Shown: positions 1-9,781 of the stretch, piece by piece | How positions within the stretch are numbered: position 1 is the first letter of the stretch | Layout of the letters: each line of letters starts with the position of its first letter | Assembly: GCA_018798825.1 (NCBI GenBank) | Contig: CP076354.1 | Coordinates: forward strand, 558,001-622,000 | Direction of reading: 5' to 3' | Source of the DNA: Ochrobactrum sp. BTU1 | Lineage (GTDB): Bacteria > Pseudomonadota > Alphaproteobacteria > Rhizobiales > Rhizobiaceae | DNA: 64,000 bases | Notes under the pieces: generated by a model | Database searches by the model: none | Told to the model about the DNA's origin: nothing | What the model saw: the letters and a program-made list of their open reading frames with translations, nothing else | Translations under genes and position numbers: made by a program

Positions 1-22
1 ATATTGTGCTTGACCATAAATG

Positions 23-72
23 ACAAAGCCCCAATCAATATTAGTAGTTGCTAATATTGATTGGGGCTTTGT
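23..72. terminator. Bidirectional intrinsic terminator downstream of betB
   Basis: A perfect inverted repeat has 22-nt arms at 23-44 and 51-72 and a 6-nt loop. The arms contain GCCCC/GGGGC with A-rich and T-rich ends. It lies 18 nt past the stop of minus-strand betB, so it most likely ends the bet operon. Its symmetry would also let it serve a plus-strand gene entering from the left. Confidence 0.85.
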
Positions 73-90
73 GTTGTTTGCTAGGTGGGA

Positions 91-1554
91 TTAGTAGGGG
101 CTGTCAACCTTGCCCATTTCCACATAGACAGTCTTGATCTGGCTGTAATGTGTCAGTGCGGCAATGCCGTTTTCGCGGCCAATGCCGGACTGTTTGTAGC
201 CGCCAAATGGCACTTCAACAGGAGTCAGATTATAGGCGTTAATCCAGCAGGTTCCTGCCTTGATCTGTCCGATTACGCGATGGCCGCGGGCGATGTCGGC
301 GGTGAATACACCGGCAGCCAGACCGAACTCGGTATCGTTGGCGCGCGCAATCACTTCATCCTCGTCCGAGAATTCGAGAATGCTCATGACCGGGCCGAAG
401 ATTTCCTCGCGGGCAATCGTCATGTCGTCAGTCACATCGGTAAAGACGGTTGGCTCGATGAAGTAGCCTTTGTCGAAACCCTGCAGCTTTGGAACGCCGC
501 CGCCGCATACAAGCTTCGCGCCTTCTTGCTTGCCCTTTTCAATAAAGGACAAAACCTTGTCGCGCTGCGCGCTGTTGACGAGTGGTCCCATCTGGGTGGC
601 TTCATCCAGAGGATCACCAATGCGGATTTTGCGGGTGCGTTCAACCAGACGCTCGACAAATGTTTCGCGAACATCCTTATGAACGAAAACGCGCGTGCCG
701 TTGGAGCAGACCTGACCGGTCGAATAGAAGTTGCCGAGCATCGCACCGCCAATAGCGCTGTCGAGATCTGCATCATCAAATACGATGATCGGAGATTTGC
801 CACCAAGTTCCATCGTGACATGCTTCAGATGCTCACCAGCCTGCGACATGATCCGCTTGCCGGTTGGAACTGAACCGGTGAGCGAAACCTTGGCTGTCAT
901 GCGGTGATTGACGAGTGCCGCACCAACATCGCCAAAGCCTTGTACAACATTGAACAGACCGTCAGGAAGGCCGGCTTCCTTATAGGCTTCTGCCAGAGCG
1001 AGTACTGAAAGAGGCGTATTTTCAGACGGCTTGAAAATGAAAGCGTTGCCCATGGCCAGTGCTGGCGCAGATTTCCATGCTGCGATCTGGATCGGATAAT
1101 TCCACGCACCGATGCCGACACAGATGCCTAGCGCTTCGCGGCGCGTGTAAGCAAACGATCCGCCAAGCTCTACGAACTCACCATTAAAGCCGGAAATAAT
1201 GCCGCCGAAAAACTCAAGCGCATCTGCAGCCGATGCTGCATCCGCCACCAGTGTCTCCTGCAATGCCTTGCCGGTATCAAGCGTTTCGAGCTTGGAGAGC
1301 TTCTTGTTTTTCTCGCGTAGGATTTCCGCCGTGCGGCGCAGAATGCGGCCACGTTCCACCGGCTTGAGTGCTGCCCATTCGCCTTGCGCTTTCAACGCGG
1401 CAGCATAGGCGCTCTCGATCACATCCGGTGTTGCTGAATAAAGCTTTGCGATTTCTTCGCCTGTCGCCGGATAGATGACGGGAAGCGGCTTGCCAGCTTT
1501 GTCTTCCACGAATGCGCCGCCGATGAAATGCGAGGCTTTAGGTTGGGCTTTCAT
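91..1554 (-). CDS. betB: Betaine aldehyde dehydrogenase
   Basis: NAD(P)-dependent oxidation of betaine aldehyde to glycine betaine, the second step of choline conversion in osmoprotection; cytoplasmic. The 487-residue product is the usual length for BetB. It shows the ALDH hallmarks MELGGKSP (catalytic Glu) and GQVCSNGTR (nucleophilic Cys), and a C-terminal [15 protein letters not shown]. The ATG at 1554 is chosen because GAGGAG lies just upstream. A second in-frame ATG at 1575 overlaps the betA stop (TAATG) but has no Shine-Dalgarno and would add only seven residues. Last gene of the betI-betA-betB operon. Substrate assignment rests on family resemblance and on the neighbours. Confidence 0.95.
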   Translation of the reverse strand: MKAQPKASHFIGGAFVEDKAGKPLPVIYPATGEEIAKLYSATPDVIESAYAAALKAQGEWAALKPVERGRILRRTAEILREKNKKLSKLETLDTGKALQETLVADAASAADALEFFGGIISGFNGEFVELGGSFAYTRREALGICVGIGAWNYPIQIAAWKSAPALAMGNAFIFKPSENTPLSVLALAEAYKEAGLPDGLFNVVQGFGDVGAALVNHRMTAKVSLTGSVPTGKRIMSQAGEHLKHVTMELGGKSPIIVFDDADLDSAIGGAMLGNFYSTGQVCSNGTRVFVHKDVRETFVERLVERTRKIRIGDPLDEATQMGPLVNSAQRDKVLSFIEKGKQEGAKLVCGGGVPKLQGFDKGYFIEPTVFTDVTDDMTIAREEIFGPVMSILEFSDEDEVIARANDTEFGLAAGVFTADIARGHRVIGQIKAGTCWINAYNLTPVEVPFGGYKQSGIGRENGIAALTHYSQIKTVYVEMGKVDSPY

Positions 1555-1574
1555 TTTATTCTCCTCGAGTTTCA

Positions 1575-3224
1575 TTAGCGATCAGATACTTCCCAGCGCG
1601 GGTTGATCCACGGTTCCTGATTGGATCGCGCCAGCGGAGTGCGTCCCAGAATATGATCCGATGCCTTTTCGCCAGTCATGATCGACGGGCCGTTGAGGTT
1701 GCCGTTGGTGATGCGCGGGAAGATGGATGAATCCGCAACCCGCAACCCCTCAACGCCAATAACCCGGCATTCTGGATCAACCACTGCCATTGGATCGTCA
1801 ACTGATCCCATTTTGCAAGTTCCGCAAGGGTGGAATGCACTTTCCACATGCTCGCGAATGAAATTGTCGATCTCGTCATCAGACTGCACATTCGCGCCGG
1901 GCTGGATTTCCGCGCCGCGATAAGGGGCAAATGCGTCCTGTCCGAAAACTTCGCGTGTCAGTCGCACGCAATGACGGAAATCGGCCCAATCATCCTCATG
2001 CGACATATAGTTGAACTTTATGACAGGCTTTTCGCGCGGATTAGCCGAGCGCAAGGTAACACTGCCGCGCGACTTGGAGCGCATCGGTCCGACATGCGCC
2101 TGAAAGCCGTGCGATTCTGCAGCCGCTTTGCCGTCATAGCGGATCGCGACCGGCAGGAAGTGGTATTGGATATCCGGATATTCCACGCCCGCTTTAGAAC
2201 GCACGAAGGCTGCGGATTCGAAATGGTTTGTCGCGCCGTCGCCGGTTTTGAAGAACAGCCATTCCGCGCCAATCTTGGCTTTGGAAAACAGGTTGAGCTT
2301 GGAATAGAGCGTGATCGGCTGCGTGCATTCCTGCTGGATATAGACTTCCAGATGATCCTGCAGATTTTGCCCAACGCCGGGACGATCAGCCACGACCTCA
2401 ATGCCGTGCTCTTTAAGCTGCGCAGCAGGTCCAATGCCTGAAAGCATCAACAGCTTTGGCGAATTGATGGAGGATGCAGCGATGATGACTTCGCGGCGTG
2501 CGCGGATAGTCGAGAAAGTACGGCCCGCTTCGATTTCAACCCCGACCGCGCGCTTTCCTTCCATCACGATTTTTCGTGCTAAGCCTTTGACGAGCTTCAC
2601 ATTGGGGCGCTTGAGGGCAGGCTTCAGATAGGCATTGGCCGCAGACCAGCGACGTCCATTATGGATCGTCTGCTCCATCGGGCCAAAGCCTTCCTGCTTC
2701 TCGCCATTATAATCGTCAGTGACTTCAAAGCCCGCTTGTTGGCCGGCATCGACGAAGGCCTTGAACAGCGGGTTATCGCGACGACCGCGCTGAACATGCA
2801 GCGGACCATCGGTGCCGCGCCAGCCTTCCTGTCCGCCGTGGGAATTTTCCATCCGCTTGAAGTAGGGCAATACATCGGCATAGGACCAGCCGCGCGCGCC
2901 ACTTTCCGACCAGTGATCGTAATCGCGTGCGTGCCCGCGCACATAGACCATGCCATTGATGGATGATGATCCGCCGACCACCTTGCCGCGTGGCGTGACG
3001 AGACTGCGCCCGCCGATATGCGGCTCAGGTTCGGTGGAAAAGCCCCAGTCATAGGTTTCCATATTCATGGGGAAGGAAAGGGCGGCTGGCATCTGGATCA
3101 GCGGGCCGATGTCTGGGCCGCCAAATTCAATGACAATAACCGAGTGCCTGCCATCTTCCGACAGCCGGTAGGCCATAGCCGAACCGGCAGAGCCGGAGCC
3201 AATAATAACGAAATCCGCTTCCAT
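1575..3224 (-). CDS. betA: Choline dehydrogenase (GMC oxidoreductase)
   Basis: FAD-dependent GMC-family oxidase/dehydrogenase converting choline to betaine aldehyde. The N-terminal dinucleotide-binding motif [16 protein letters not shown] is at about residues 6-21. Other GMC features are [18 protein letters not shown] and, near the C-terminus, [10 protein letters not shown] and [15 protein letters not shown] with the catalytic His/Asn region. The 549-residue product fits BetA. The ATG at 3224 is preceded by GGAGA and follows the betI stop by a single base, so translation is likely coupled; a longer reading to 3332 would run inside betI. betB follows directly. Confidence 0.95.
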   Translation of the reverse strand: MEADFVIIGSGSAGSAMAYRLSEDGRHSVIVIEFGGPDIGPLIQMPAALSFPMNMETYDWGFSTEPEPHIGGRSLVTPRGKVVGGSSSINGMVYVRGHARDYDHWSESGARGWSYADVLPYFKRMENSHGGQEGWRGTDGPLHVQRGRRDNPLFKAFVDAGQQAGFEVTDDYNGEKQEGFGPMEQTIHNGRRWSAANAYLKPALKRPNVKLVKGLARKIVMEGKRAVGVEIEAGRTFSTIRARREVIIAASSINSPKLLMLSGIGPAAQLKEHGIEVVADRPGVGQNLQDHLEVYIQQECTQPITLYSKLNLFSKAKIGAEWLFFKTGDGATNHFESAAFVRSKAGVEYPDIQYHFLPVAIRYDGKAAAESHGFQAHVGPMRSKSRGSVTLRSANPREKPVIKFNYMSHEDDWADFRHCVRLTREVFGQDAFAPYRGAEIQPGANVQSDDEIDNFIREHVESAFHPCGTCKMGSVDDPMAVVDPECRVIGVEGLRVADSSIFPRITNGNLNGPSIMTGEKASDHILGRTPLARSNQEPWINPRWEVSDR

Positions 3225-3225
3225 C

Positions 3226-3810
3226 TTATTTCTCCGCCGAAAGCTGAACAGCGATGTAATCTTCAACAAGGGCAATTGCCGATGCCGCATTTGGCGCATC
3301 GGCACCAAGGGCGTGGCGGATATAAAGCCCATCGATCAGCGCACCTGCGCCTTCGGCAATACGATTGGCGCGCTCGTGGCTGGTCAATTGTTCCAGCGCG
3401 AAGACGAAGTTTGAATGCAGGCGGCGCGCATAGATGCGCAAAAGCCGCTTTGTGTCTTCGGATTGCTGCGCATGAACATAGAAGGTCAGCCAGGCTGCAA
3501 TCGTCTCCTGCGCAAACTGCGAGGCGGAAAAATTAACCGCGATGATGGCCGCAATACGCTCACGCGGAGTTTCTGCAAGCTTCACGGCGGCGTTCAAATC
3601 GCTCCCCAGCTCACGCAAGAGATGGCGCATGGTGGCCAGGATCAGCTTGTCTTTGCCGCCAAAATAGTGATGCGCAAGCGCGGGCGATACACCTGCTTCA
3701 TGGGCGATCTGCGCAACAGTGACGTCCAACGAACCACGCTGGCCGATAGTACGGATGGCGGCATCGATCAGTTCGCGCCGCCGTAGGGGTTCCATCCCGA
3801 TCTTGGGCAT
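3226..3810 (-). CDS. betI: TetR-family choline-responsive repressor BetI
   Basis: Represses the bet operon and is relieved by choline in characterised relatives. The N-terminal TetR helix-turn-helix covers about residues 24-48 ([28 protein letters not shown]), typical of BetI, followed by an all-helical ligand domain. The start [14 protein letters not shown] at 3810 matches the usual BetI N-terminus; an ATG three codons upstream is also open. Length 194 residues. First gene of the operon; a palindrome lies 43 nt upstream of this start. Confidence 0.93.
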   Translation of the reverse strand: MPKIGMEPLRRRELIDAAIRTIGQRGSLDVTVAQIAHEAGVSPALAHHYFGGKDKLILATMRHLLRELGSDLNAAVKLAETPRERIAAIIAVNFSASQFAQETIAAWLTFYVHAQQSEDTKRLLRIYARRLHSNFVFALEQLTSHERANRIAEGAGALIDGLYIRHALGADAPNAASAIALVEDYIAVQLSAEK

Positions 3811-3852
3811 AATCGTCATCCGGGTTGAGGGCTGTTGATCCCTATTTTAACT

Positions 3853-3872
3853 TTGATTGACTGGTCAATCAA
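3853..3872. promoter_or_regulatory. Candidate BetI operator
   Basis: A 20-nt near-perfect palindrome: TTGATTGAC, a TG centre, then GTCAATCAA. It sits between betI and the divergent GreA-like gene, within an AT-rich stretch suitable for a promoter. TetR-family repressors bind palindromes of this size in their own promoter region, and E. coli BetI sites also contain TTGATT/AATCAA-like arms. Binding is inferred. Confidence 0.6.
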
Positions 3873-3972
3873 TAAAAACTCGACGTGCACTGAAATACGG
3901 ATTTTTATCCGGTTGCGCTCGTGTTCAGACTGTGGGCTTGCGGGGCGCGAGCGCTCTGCATACATTCAGATG

Positions 3973-4440
3973 ATGAGTAGAGCTTTCACCAAAGAACAGG
4001 ACGACGCGCCCATCGATCTCGGCGAGCGTCCCATCAGTCCGCACCGCAATCTCGTCACGCCGAACGGTTTGAAGATGATTGACGACGAGCTTGCACGGCT
4101 TCACCGCGAACTGGCCGAAGCGAATGTTGCAGGCGAGCGTTCGGCAATTGCCCGCGTTTCGCGTGATTTGCGCTACTGGACTTCGCGTCGTGAAACCGCA
4201 GAACTATCCGTGCCCGATCCGGACAGTGACGTTGTACGCTTTGGCATGACGGTGGAGTTGGAAAACCTCGATGAAGGTGGCGTGCGGGTCTGGACCATTG
4301 TTGGCGAGGACGAGGCCGACCCCGCCAATGGCAAAATCTCCCACGTCTCGCCCGTGGCCATTATGCTTTTTGGCAAGCCGGTGGGCGACGTGCTGAAAAT
4401 TAACGGCAGAGACTGGGAGATTGTGGCTGCATCGGTGTGA
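3973..4440 (+). CDS. GreA/GreB-family transcription elongation factor-like protein
   Basis: A 155-residue protein with an N-terminal region containing a predicted coiled coil (LKMIDDELARLHRELAEANVAGERSAIARVSRDLRYWTSRR segment, about residues 35-70). It ends in a GreA/GreB C-terminal FKBP-like domain (VRFGMTVELENLDEG through SPVAIMLFGKPVGDVLKING). Such proteins bind the RNA polymerase secondary channel and help stalled complexes. ATG at 3970 and 3973 are both possible; upstream codons are non-coding in appearance. Divergent from betI, convergent with corA with one base between the stops. I cannot tell a true GreB paralogue from a GreA-like factor of other function. Confidence 0.8.
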   Translation: MSRAFTKEQDDAPIDLGERPISPHRNLVTPNGLKMIDDELARLHRELAEANVAGERSAIARVSRDLRYWTSRRETAELSVPDPDSDVVRFGMTVELENLDEGGVRVWTIVGEDEADPANGKISHVSPVAIMLFGKPVGDVLKINGRDWEIVAASV

Positions 4441-4441
4441 T

Positions 4442-5437
4442 TTACAGCCACCCCTTCCTGCGGAAATAAAACAGCGGCAGCAAAGCTGAGGCCACCATCA
4501 GGCCAAGCGCCATCGGATAGCCCCAGGGCGAGTTCAGCTCCGGCATGAATGAGAAGTTCATACCATAGATGGATGCGACGAGTGTTGGAGGCATGAAGCC
4601 CACTGCCGCAACCGAGAAAATCTTGATGATCGCGTTCTGCTCGACAGAGATAAGCCCGACAATCGTATCAAGCAGGAACGTCACCTTGTTGGACAGAAAA
4701 TCCACATAGGCGACCAGCGACTGCGCATCGCGTTCTAGCGATTTGACCCAAGAGCGGGTGTCTTTCTTGGTTGCAACCGGGCTGTTGATCGCAGAGAGAT
4801 AAACCAGCATTCTGCTGATGCCTGCCAAACTTTCGCGCATTCGTGATAGAAACGTACCCTGTCCACCGATCTGCGTGAGGATGTGCCGGAAATCCTCAGT
4901 CGTCATTGGCCGTGCCTTGGGCTGGCGACGATAGATCGAATGCGATGCCGCATCGATCTTGCCTGCAACGCCTTCCAGAATATCTGCCAGACGATTGGTG
5001 GTGGCCTCGATTATGCCGAGCATGATTGAAAGGCCGGAACATTTTGCATTCGGGATCAGGCCGTTGCCCGGCTTTGTCGCGCGCGTGATGTAAATGCTGA
5101 CCGATTTCGGATCGGCATAGCGAACCGTTACCAGCCGCTGTCCATGCAGAATGAAAGTGACAGGTGCGAGTTCACGATGATCGAGATCCACCGCATGAAG
5201 GATCGGTACAGTCAGATATTGCGCGCCGTTCTCCATATAGAATCGGCTCGATTCCTCGATTTCCGTCATGTCTTCACGGGTCGGGATCGAGATGCCGGTC
5301 CACGCCTCAACGATATGATCTTCATTGACGCCGGGTGCGAGAAGGTCAATCCAGATAACGTTTTCAGGAAGGGGATTGCCCGGCTCAACCTCGACGCGGT
5401 CGAGATGGTCTCCGTTAAGGCAGTAAAGAGTAATCAT
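4442..5437 (-). CDS. corA: CorA-family divalent cation (Mg2+/Co2+) transporter
   Basis: A 331-residue inner-membrane channel protein. The soluble N-terminal domain is followed by two C-terminal membrane helices, with the CorA selectivity signature YGMNF immediately after the first helix. It ends in a short basic cytoplasmic tail (FYFRRKGWL). Length matches the family. ATG at 5437 is used; no strong ribosome binding site is seen. Its stop lies one base from the stop of the converging GreA-like gene, so the two transcripts must overlap or terminate inside each other. Confidence 0.9.
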   Translation of the reverse strand: MITLYCLNGDHLDRVEVEPGNPLPENVIWIDLLAPGVNEDHIVEAWTGISIPTREDMTEIEESSRFYMENGAQYLTVPILHAVDLDHRELAPVTFILHGQRLVTVRYADPKSVSIYITRATKPGNGLIPNAKCSGLSIMLGIIEATTNRLADILEGVAGKIDAASHSIYRRQPKARPMTTEDFRHILTQIGGQGTFLSRMRESLAGISRMLVYLSAINSPVATKKDTRSWVKSLERDAQSLVAYVDFLSNKVTFLLDTIVGLISVEQNAIIKIFSVAAVGFMPPTLVASIYGMNFSFMPELNSPWGYPMALGLMVASALLPLFYFRRKGWL

Positions 5438-5579
5438 GCGGCACCCGGTTGCGAAGGCTTCATTCTAGCGTGCCACATTGCGCGATAATTGTTAACGGAA
5501 TGCGGCAGATAAGGTTAAAGCAGATTGCACGTCGCATGTAATCCACATTGACACGCGAGATTATGACATATAATTCATC

Positions 5580-5596
5580 AAGTCATCTGATGACTT
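5580..5596. promoter_or_regulatory. Candidate operator of the adjacent GntR regulator
   Basis: A 17-nt perfect palindrome, AAGTCATC-T-GATGACTT, lies 10 nt upstream of the GntR start codon, with partly symmetric flanks (TTCATC / GGTGA). FadR-subfamily regulators commonly autoregulate through short palindromes in their leader. Position over the ribosome binding region suggests autorepression. Inference only. Confidence 0.5.
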
Positions 5597-5605
5597 TGGT
5601 GATCT

Positions 5606-6283
5606 ATGGAAATACTCTCAAGAAAAAGCCTCGCCGATGCTGCAGAACAGTCCATTCGGGCTGAGATCACGGCCGGCAATTGGCGCGTGGGTGAGCAATT
5701 GCCCAATGAAGCAAGCCTCTCCGCAAAACTCGGGGTCAGTCGCGGCACTGTGCGTGAAGCCGTGCGTGCGCTGGTCGCCCAAGGAATGCTGGAAACGCGG
5801 CAGGGTTCAGGAACCTATGTTCTGTCGGCGGCAGACATGCGCCGCAGTCTTGATCGTATTCGCCATACAAGTTTGCGTGACCGGTTTGAAACGCGGGCAG
5901 CGCTTGAGGCGGAAGCTGCACGACTTGTTGCTCAACGAGCGACACCGGCAATGATCCGCCATCTTGAAGCGATGCTGGAGCAGCGCAACAAGCGTGCGGA
6001 AACAAGCCGAACCGATTTTGTTTCGCGAGATTTTGCCTTCCATGAAGCAATCGTCGCGGCATCGGGCAACAATGCGCTTATCGAGGTCTATGCCTTCTTT
6101 TCCCAATCCATCCGGGAATCAATAGAGGCGACGCTCGATGGAGAGCTGCCGGAACCCGATCACGAAGAACACAGCGCCCTTATTGAAGCTATCGCCACTG
6201 GTAATCCCGACCTGGCAGGCGAAGCAGTGCGTCGATTTATGGCGCCCCTAATCAAAGAACTTGAAAGGCTGTTGGCATCATGA
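5606..6283 (+). CDS. GntR-family (FadR/FCD subfamily) transcriptional regulator
   Basis: A 225-residue DNA-binding regulator. The N-terminal winged helix (about residues 8-75) contains the family signature LPNEASLSAKLGVSRGTVREAVRALVAQGMLETRQGSGTYV. An all-helical FCD effector domain (about 85-220) follows, with the conserved DFAFHEAIVAASGN region that contributes metal/ligand-binding residues. The ATGA overlap with the following MFS gene shows one operon, so it probably controls that exporter; the effector is unknown. A palindrome just upstream may be its own operator. Confidence 0.88.
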   Translation: MEILSRKSLADAAEQSIRAEITAGNWRVGEQLPNEASLSAKLGVSRGTVREAVRALVAQGMLETRQGSGTYVLSAADMRRSLDRIRHTSLRDRFETRAALEAEAARLVAQRATPAMIRHLEAMLEQRNKRAETSRTDFVSRDFAFHEAIVAASGNNALIEVYAFFSQSIRESIEATLDGELPEPDHEEHSALIEAIATGNPDLAGEAVRRFMAPLIKELERLLAS

Positions 6284-7584
6284 GCCACACAAACAATGTT
6301 CCGTTGCAGGCAGCAACGGAAGAAAATCCGGCACACAATGCGGAGCCTTTTGTTGATGCCGAGGCCGACAGCGTGCCGCAACCCGCTGCACAACGCTTGC
6401 CAAGCCAAGCTTTGCGCGTGCTACTGGGCTTAAGTCTGGTGTTGATTGCTGCCAATCTGCGTCCGGTATTTTCAAGCGTTTCGGTCCTCCTTCCAGAAAT
6501 CATCGACGCAACCGGCATGTCTGGTTTTGCTGCTGGCTTACTAACGACATTGCCGGTGGTCTGTTTGGGCGTATTCGCACCTTTCGCGCCGAGACTGGCC
6601 CAACGCTACGGTGCCGAGCGCGTCTTATTGTTTGTTCTGATTGTCTTGACCATCGGCACGGCAATCCGCGGCATCGGAAGCCAGGCGTCACTGTACATTG
6701 GCGCGATATTGGCTGGTGCTGCCATCGCTACCGGCAATGTATTGCTGCCGGGGGTCGTAAAGCGGGATTTCCCTAAAACCGCTGCGATTATGACCGGCTT
6801 TTATACGATGGCACTTTGTGGCGGCGCAGCCGCTGCTGCCGGGTTCACAATTCCGATTGAGCATATGCTCGGCGGTTCATGGAACCTTGCACTGGCTTTC
6901 TGGGCAATTCCAGCAGCGCTGGTTCTCGCACTTTGGCTACCACAGGCGCTGCGTGCGAAAAACAATGTCGCGCATTCAGGATTTAAGGTTGTCGGGCTTT
7001 GGAAAGACAAGCTCGCCTGGCAGGTCACACTGTTTATGGGCCTTCAATCCTCGATGGCTTATGTCGTTTTTGGCTGGCTTGCGCCAATTCTGCGAGAGCA
7101 GGGGCTGAGTGCTACGGCAGCTGGCGGCTTGGTTTCATTTTCGATCATGGTGCAGGTCGTGACCTGTCTCGCGATCCCATCGATTGCGATACGACAAAAG
7201 AGCCAGAGCCTGCTTAATGTGGTGCTTTGCATCAGCGCGGCGTTGCCTTTGATGGGCTTCCTTTATCTTCCGCAATGGAGCTTCTGGATTCTGGCCATTG
7301 TGCAGGGCTTTGGGCAGGGCGGTTTGATCGCTGCCGCTATGATGGTGATCGTGTTGCGCTCACCGGATTCACATACGGCAGCTCACCTGTCCGGCATGGC
7401 GCAATGCGTCGGCTATACATTGGCGGCTATTGGTCCGCTCGTTGTTGGCATGATCCATGGTGCGACAGGAAGCTTTGCCGCCTGCGGTATCTTCTTTGCA
7501 GCCCTTGGCTTAGGAGCAGCTATCAATGGCTGGGGTGCTGGGCGTACCCGTCATGTCGGCGTGACGGTCATAAAAGAAGCATAA
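6280..7584 (+). CDS. CynX/NimT-family MFS transporter
   Basis: A 434-residue major facilitator with about 12 hydrophobic segments. The N-terminal stretch LRVLLGLSLVLIAANLRPVFSSVSVLLPEI is characteristic of the CynX/NimT (YeaN) group, whose members have been linked to cyanate or nitroimidazole transport. A polar 45-residue N-terminal extension precedes the first helix. The start overlaps the GntR stop by ATGA, implying coupled translation. The actual substrate cannot be read from the sequence. A strong terminator begins 2 nt after its stop. Confidence 0.88.
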   Translation: MSHTNNVPLQAATEENPAHNAEPFVDAEADSVPQPAAQRLPSQALRVLLGLSLVLIAANLRPVFSSVSVLLPEIIDATGMSGFAAGLLTTLPVVCLGVFAPFAPRLAQRYGAERVLLFVLIVLTIGTAIRGIGSQASLYIGAILAGAAIATGNVLLPGVVKRDFPKTAAIMTGFYTMALCGGAAAAAGFTIPIEHMLGGSWNLALAFWAIPAALVLALWLPQALRAKNNVAHSGFKVVGLWKDKLAWQVTLFMGLQSSMAYVVFGWLAPILREQGLSATAAGGLVSFSIMVQVVTCLAIPSIAIRQKSQSLLNVVLCISAALPLMGFLYLPQWSFWILAIVQGFGQGGLIAAAMMVIVLRSPDSHTAAHLSGMAQCVGYTLAAIGPLVVGMIHGATGSFAACGIFFAALGLGAAINGWGAGRTRHVGVTVIKEA

Positions 7585-7585
7585 A

Positions 7586-7613
7586 AAAAAGCCCCGGAAA
7601 ACCGGGGCTTTTT
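7586..7613. terminator. Bidirectional intrinsic terminator
   Basis: Hairpin AAAAAGCCCCGG, a 4-nt A loop, then CCGGGGCTTTTT. It lies between the convergent MFS gene and the small DUF gene at 7629-7991 and works on either strand. Confidence 0.92.
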
Positions 7614-7628
7614 CTTTGGTGGTCAAAT

Positions 7629-7991
7629 TTATACGAACTGGCCGAGGCCTGGGATCGAGCCGACAACGGCGTCGACTGGTTCAGCACCAGCCTTTTCCTT
7701 GGCAAAACGGATGGTTTCCTTGGCAACGCCGGAGATTTCACCCATGCCGAGGCCAGCGCCCATCAGCTGCGAGCCGAGACCCATCACGCCGCCCATCAGG
7801 CCGGAAAGCAGACCGCCACCCTTGACCTGCGAAATGGCTTCTTCGGCGCCCGGGAAAGCTGCCAAAAGCTGCTGTACTTTATCCGCTGGGCCTTCTTTCT
7901 GCAGAAATGCCAAAATCATGCCAACAGCCTTTTCGGCAGTTGCTGCATCGATGCCAACATTGGAGGTGATGCGCGCGATCAGTTCGTCCAT
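7629..7991 (-). CDS. Small helical protein, DUF2267/DUF2780-like
   Basis: A 120-residue protein with a helical N-terminal half (MDELIARITSNVGIDAATAEKAVGMILAFLQKEG), a central Gly/Leu/Met-rich stretch (GGGLLSGLMGGVMGLGSQLMG) and a helical end. The layout resembles proteins assigned to DUF2780 or DUF2267; I cannot choose between them. No signal peptide. GGGAGA lies six bases before the ATG. Single gene flanked by a terminator on its 3' side and the divergent HerA-like gene on its 5' side. Function unknown. Confidence 0.75.
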   Translation of the reverse strand: MDELIARITSNVGIDAATAEKAVGMILAFLQKEGPADKVQQLLAAFPGAEEAISQVKGGGLLSGLMGGVMGLGSQLMGAGLGMGEISGVAKETIRFAKEKAGAEPVDAVVGSIPGLGQFV

Positions 7992-8132
7992 GAGAGTCTC
8001 CCAAATTTCTTACGTTTACGTAATATGCATTCTCATTGGCGCTTTGCAAGCTTTCCTGATTTAAAATATTCGCATTTTTCTGTGACGGCATGACGCCAAA
8101 ATTGCACATCAATGGATAAAATGGCTTAATCA

Positions 8133-8161
8133 TTGTTGCAGGGCGGTCGTGCTAGTATATC
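8133..8161 (+). promoter_or_regulatory. Possible promoter of the HerA-like gene
   Basis: TTGTTG (8133-8138), a 17-nt spacer, and TATATC (8156-8161), 36 nt upstream of the start codon. The -10 is good and the -35 only partial. No experimental support. Confidence 0.35.
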
Positions 8162-8197
8162 GTAAGGGAGCAAACCTTTTACGGAGCGACCTGCCTG

Positions 8198-9712
8198 ATG
8201 ACTGCTGATGATGCCATTTTCCTTGGTGCAAGCCGCAAACCAGATGATTCCTACCAGCAGCCTGAATATCTGGCGCTGAAATATGGTAACAGGCATGGCC
8301 TCGTTACCGGTGCGACAGGTACTGGTAAAACGGTCACGCTGCAGGTTCTCGCCGAGAGCTTTTCGGCGGCTGGCGTTCCAGTCTTCTGTGCCGATATCAA
8401 GGGCGATCTTTCCGGCATTGCCGCCAAAGGTGTCGTCAATGACAATCTGACCAAACGCGCAGAGGAAATTCAGCTCAACCCATATGAGATGCGAGCATCT
8501 CCCGTTATTTTCTGGGATATTTTTGGCGAGCAGGGCCATCCGGTCCGTGCCACGATCTCCGAAATGGGGCCGCTGCTGCTCTCGCGCCTGATGAACCTGA
8601 CCGATGCCCAGGAAGGCGTTCTTAACGTTGCTTTCCGTTTGGCCGATGAAGAAGGCCTGCTGCTGCTTGATCTCAAAGATTTGCAGGCAATTCTCGCGGA
8701 AATGGCCGAACGTTCGGCTGAGCTTTCTGCAAAATACGGTAACGTCAACAAGGCGTCGGTTGGTGCGATTCAGCGCTCGTTGCTCGTGCTTGATCAGCAG
8801 GGCGGCTCCAAATTTTTTGGCGAACCCGCCCTTCGTATCGCTGATCTGATGCGGACGACGACCGACGGTCGCGGTGTTATTAGCGTGCTAGCAGCCGACA
8901 AGCTGATGATGAGCCCGCGCCTTTATTCTACTTTCCTTCTCTGGCTCATGTCGGAACTCTTCGAGGAGCTTCCCGAAGTAGGCGATCCTGACAAGCCGCG
9001 TCTGGTCTTCTTCTTTGATGAAGCGCATTTGCTGTTCGATGAAGCACCGAAGGCGCTGGTTGATCGCGTCGAGCAGGTGGTTCGCCTGATCCGTTCCAAG
9101 GGCGTTGGCGTTTATTTTGTGACGCAGAATCCGCTTGATGTGCCTGAAACAGTGCTCGCACAGCTTGGCAATCGTGTTCAGCACGCGCTCCGCGCTTATA
9201 CGCCTCGCGAAACAAATGCAGTGAAGACCGCTGCCGATACGTTCCGTCCAAACCCGGATTTCAAGACGTTTGAGGCGATCACCAATCTTTCAACCGGTGA
9301 AGCACTGATTTCGACCTTGCAGGCCAAGGGCGTGCCTTCGATGGTGCAGCGCACATTGATCCGCCCGCCATCGTCGCAGATTGGCCCACTGACGCCTGAA
9401 GAACGGGCGAAGATCATTGCCGCAAGCCCTGTCTCCGGCCAATATGATCAGGCAATCGACCGCGATTCAGCGTTCGAAATGCTGGCGCGCAAAGCGCAGG
9501 CAGCAGCCGACGCCCAGCAGAAGACGAAGCAGGAAGAGGCCGGTGAAGGCGGCGGTATTTTTGGCGATCTGTTGGGAACTGCGCTTGGAACAGGTCGTCG
9601 ATCTGGCCGTCAGACAGTTGCAGAAACGGCTATGAAATCAGTGGTTCGTTCTGTCAGTACGTCACTTGGACGTGCGCTTGTGCGCGGCATTCTGGGCAGC
9701 TTCAAGCGCTGA
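8198..9712 (+). CDS. HerA-like helicase/ATPase (DUF853, YjgR type)
   Basis: A 504-residue ATPase of the HerA/FtsK superfamily. Walker A GATGTGKT is at residues 38-45 and a Walker B-like RLVFFFDEAHLLFD lies near residue 270. The body is typical of DUF853 proteins (for example FCADIKGDLSGIA and FVTQNPLDVPETVLAQLGNRVQHALRA). The C-terminal 90 residues are low-complexity, Ala/Gln- then Gly-rich. Cellular role of the family is poorly known; DNA translocation is inferred from the fold. Stands alone between a divergent small gene and a terminator. Confidence 0.88.
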   Translation: MTADDAIFLGASRKPDDSYQQPEYLALKYGNRHGLVTGATGTGKTVTLQVLAESFSAAGVPVFCADIKGDLSGIAAKGVVNDNLTKRAEEIQLNPYEMRASPVIFWDIFGEQGHPVRATISEMGPLLLSRLMNLTDAQEGVLNVAFRLADEEGLLLLDLKDLQAILAEMAERSAELSAKYGNVNKASVGAIQRSLLVLDQQGGSKFFGEPALRIADLMRTTTDGRGVISVLAADKLMMSPRLYSTFLLWLMSELFEELPEVGDPDKPRLVFFFDEAHLLFDEAPKALVDRVEQVVRLIRSKGVGVYFVTQNPLDVPETVLAQLGNRVQHALRAYTPRETNAVKTAADTFRPNPDFKTFEAITNLSTGEALISTLQAKGVPSMVQRTLIRPPSSQIGPLTPEERAKIIAASPVSGQYDQAIDRDSAFEMLARKAQAAADAQQKTKQEEAGEGGGIFGDLLGTALGTGRRSGRQTVAETAMKSVVRSVSTSLGRALVRGILGSFKR

Positions 9713-9732
9713 CAGATATTCGCCTGAAATGA

Positions 9733-9762
9733 AAAAAAGCCCCGGTTTTCCGGGGCTTTTTT
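9733..9762. terminator. Bidirectional intrinsic terminator
   Basis: AAAAAAGCCCCGG, TTTT loop, CCGGGGCTTTTTT. It lies between the convergent HerA-like and L,D-transpeptidase genes. Confidence 0.92.
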
Positions 9763-9781
9763 GTATCTCGTAAATTCTGGA

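Noticed and set aside
85..873. Plus-strand open frame opposite betB
   Set aside because: Antisense to a highly conserved aldehyde dehydrogenase; residues show no family pattern.
1555..1575. Upstream betB start at 1575
   Set aside because: No Shine-Dalgarno, and the downstream ATG has a strong GAGGAG and gives the standard protein length.
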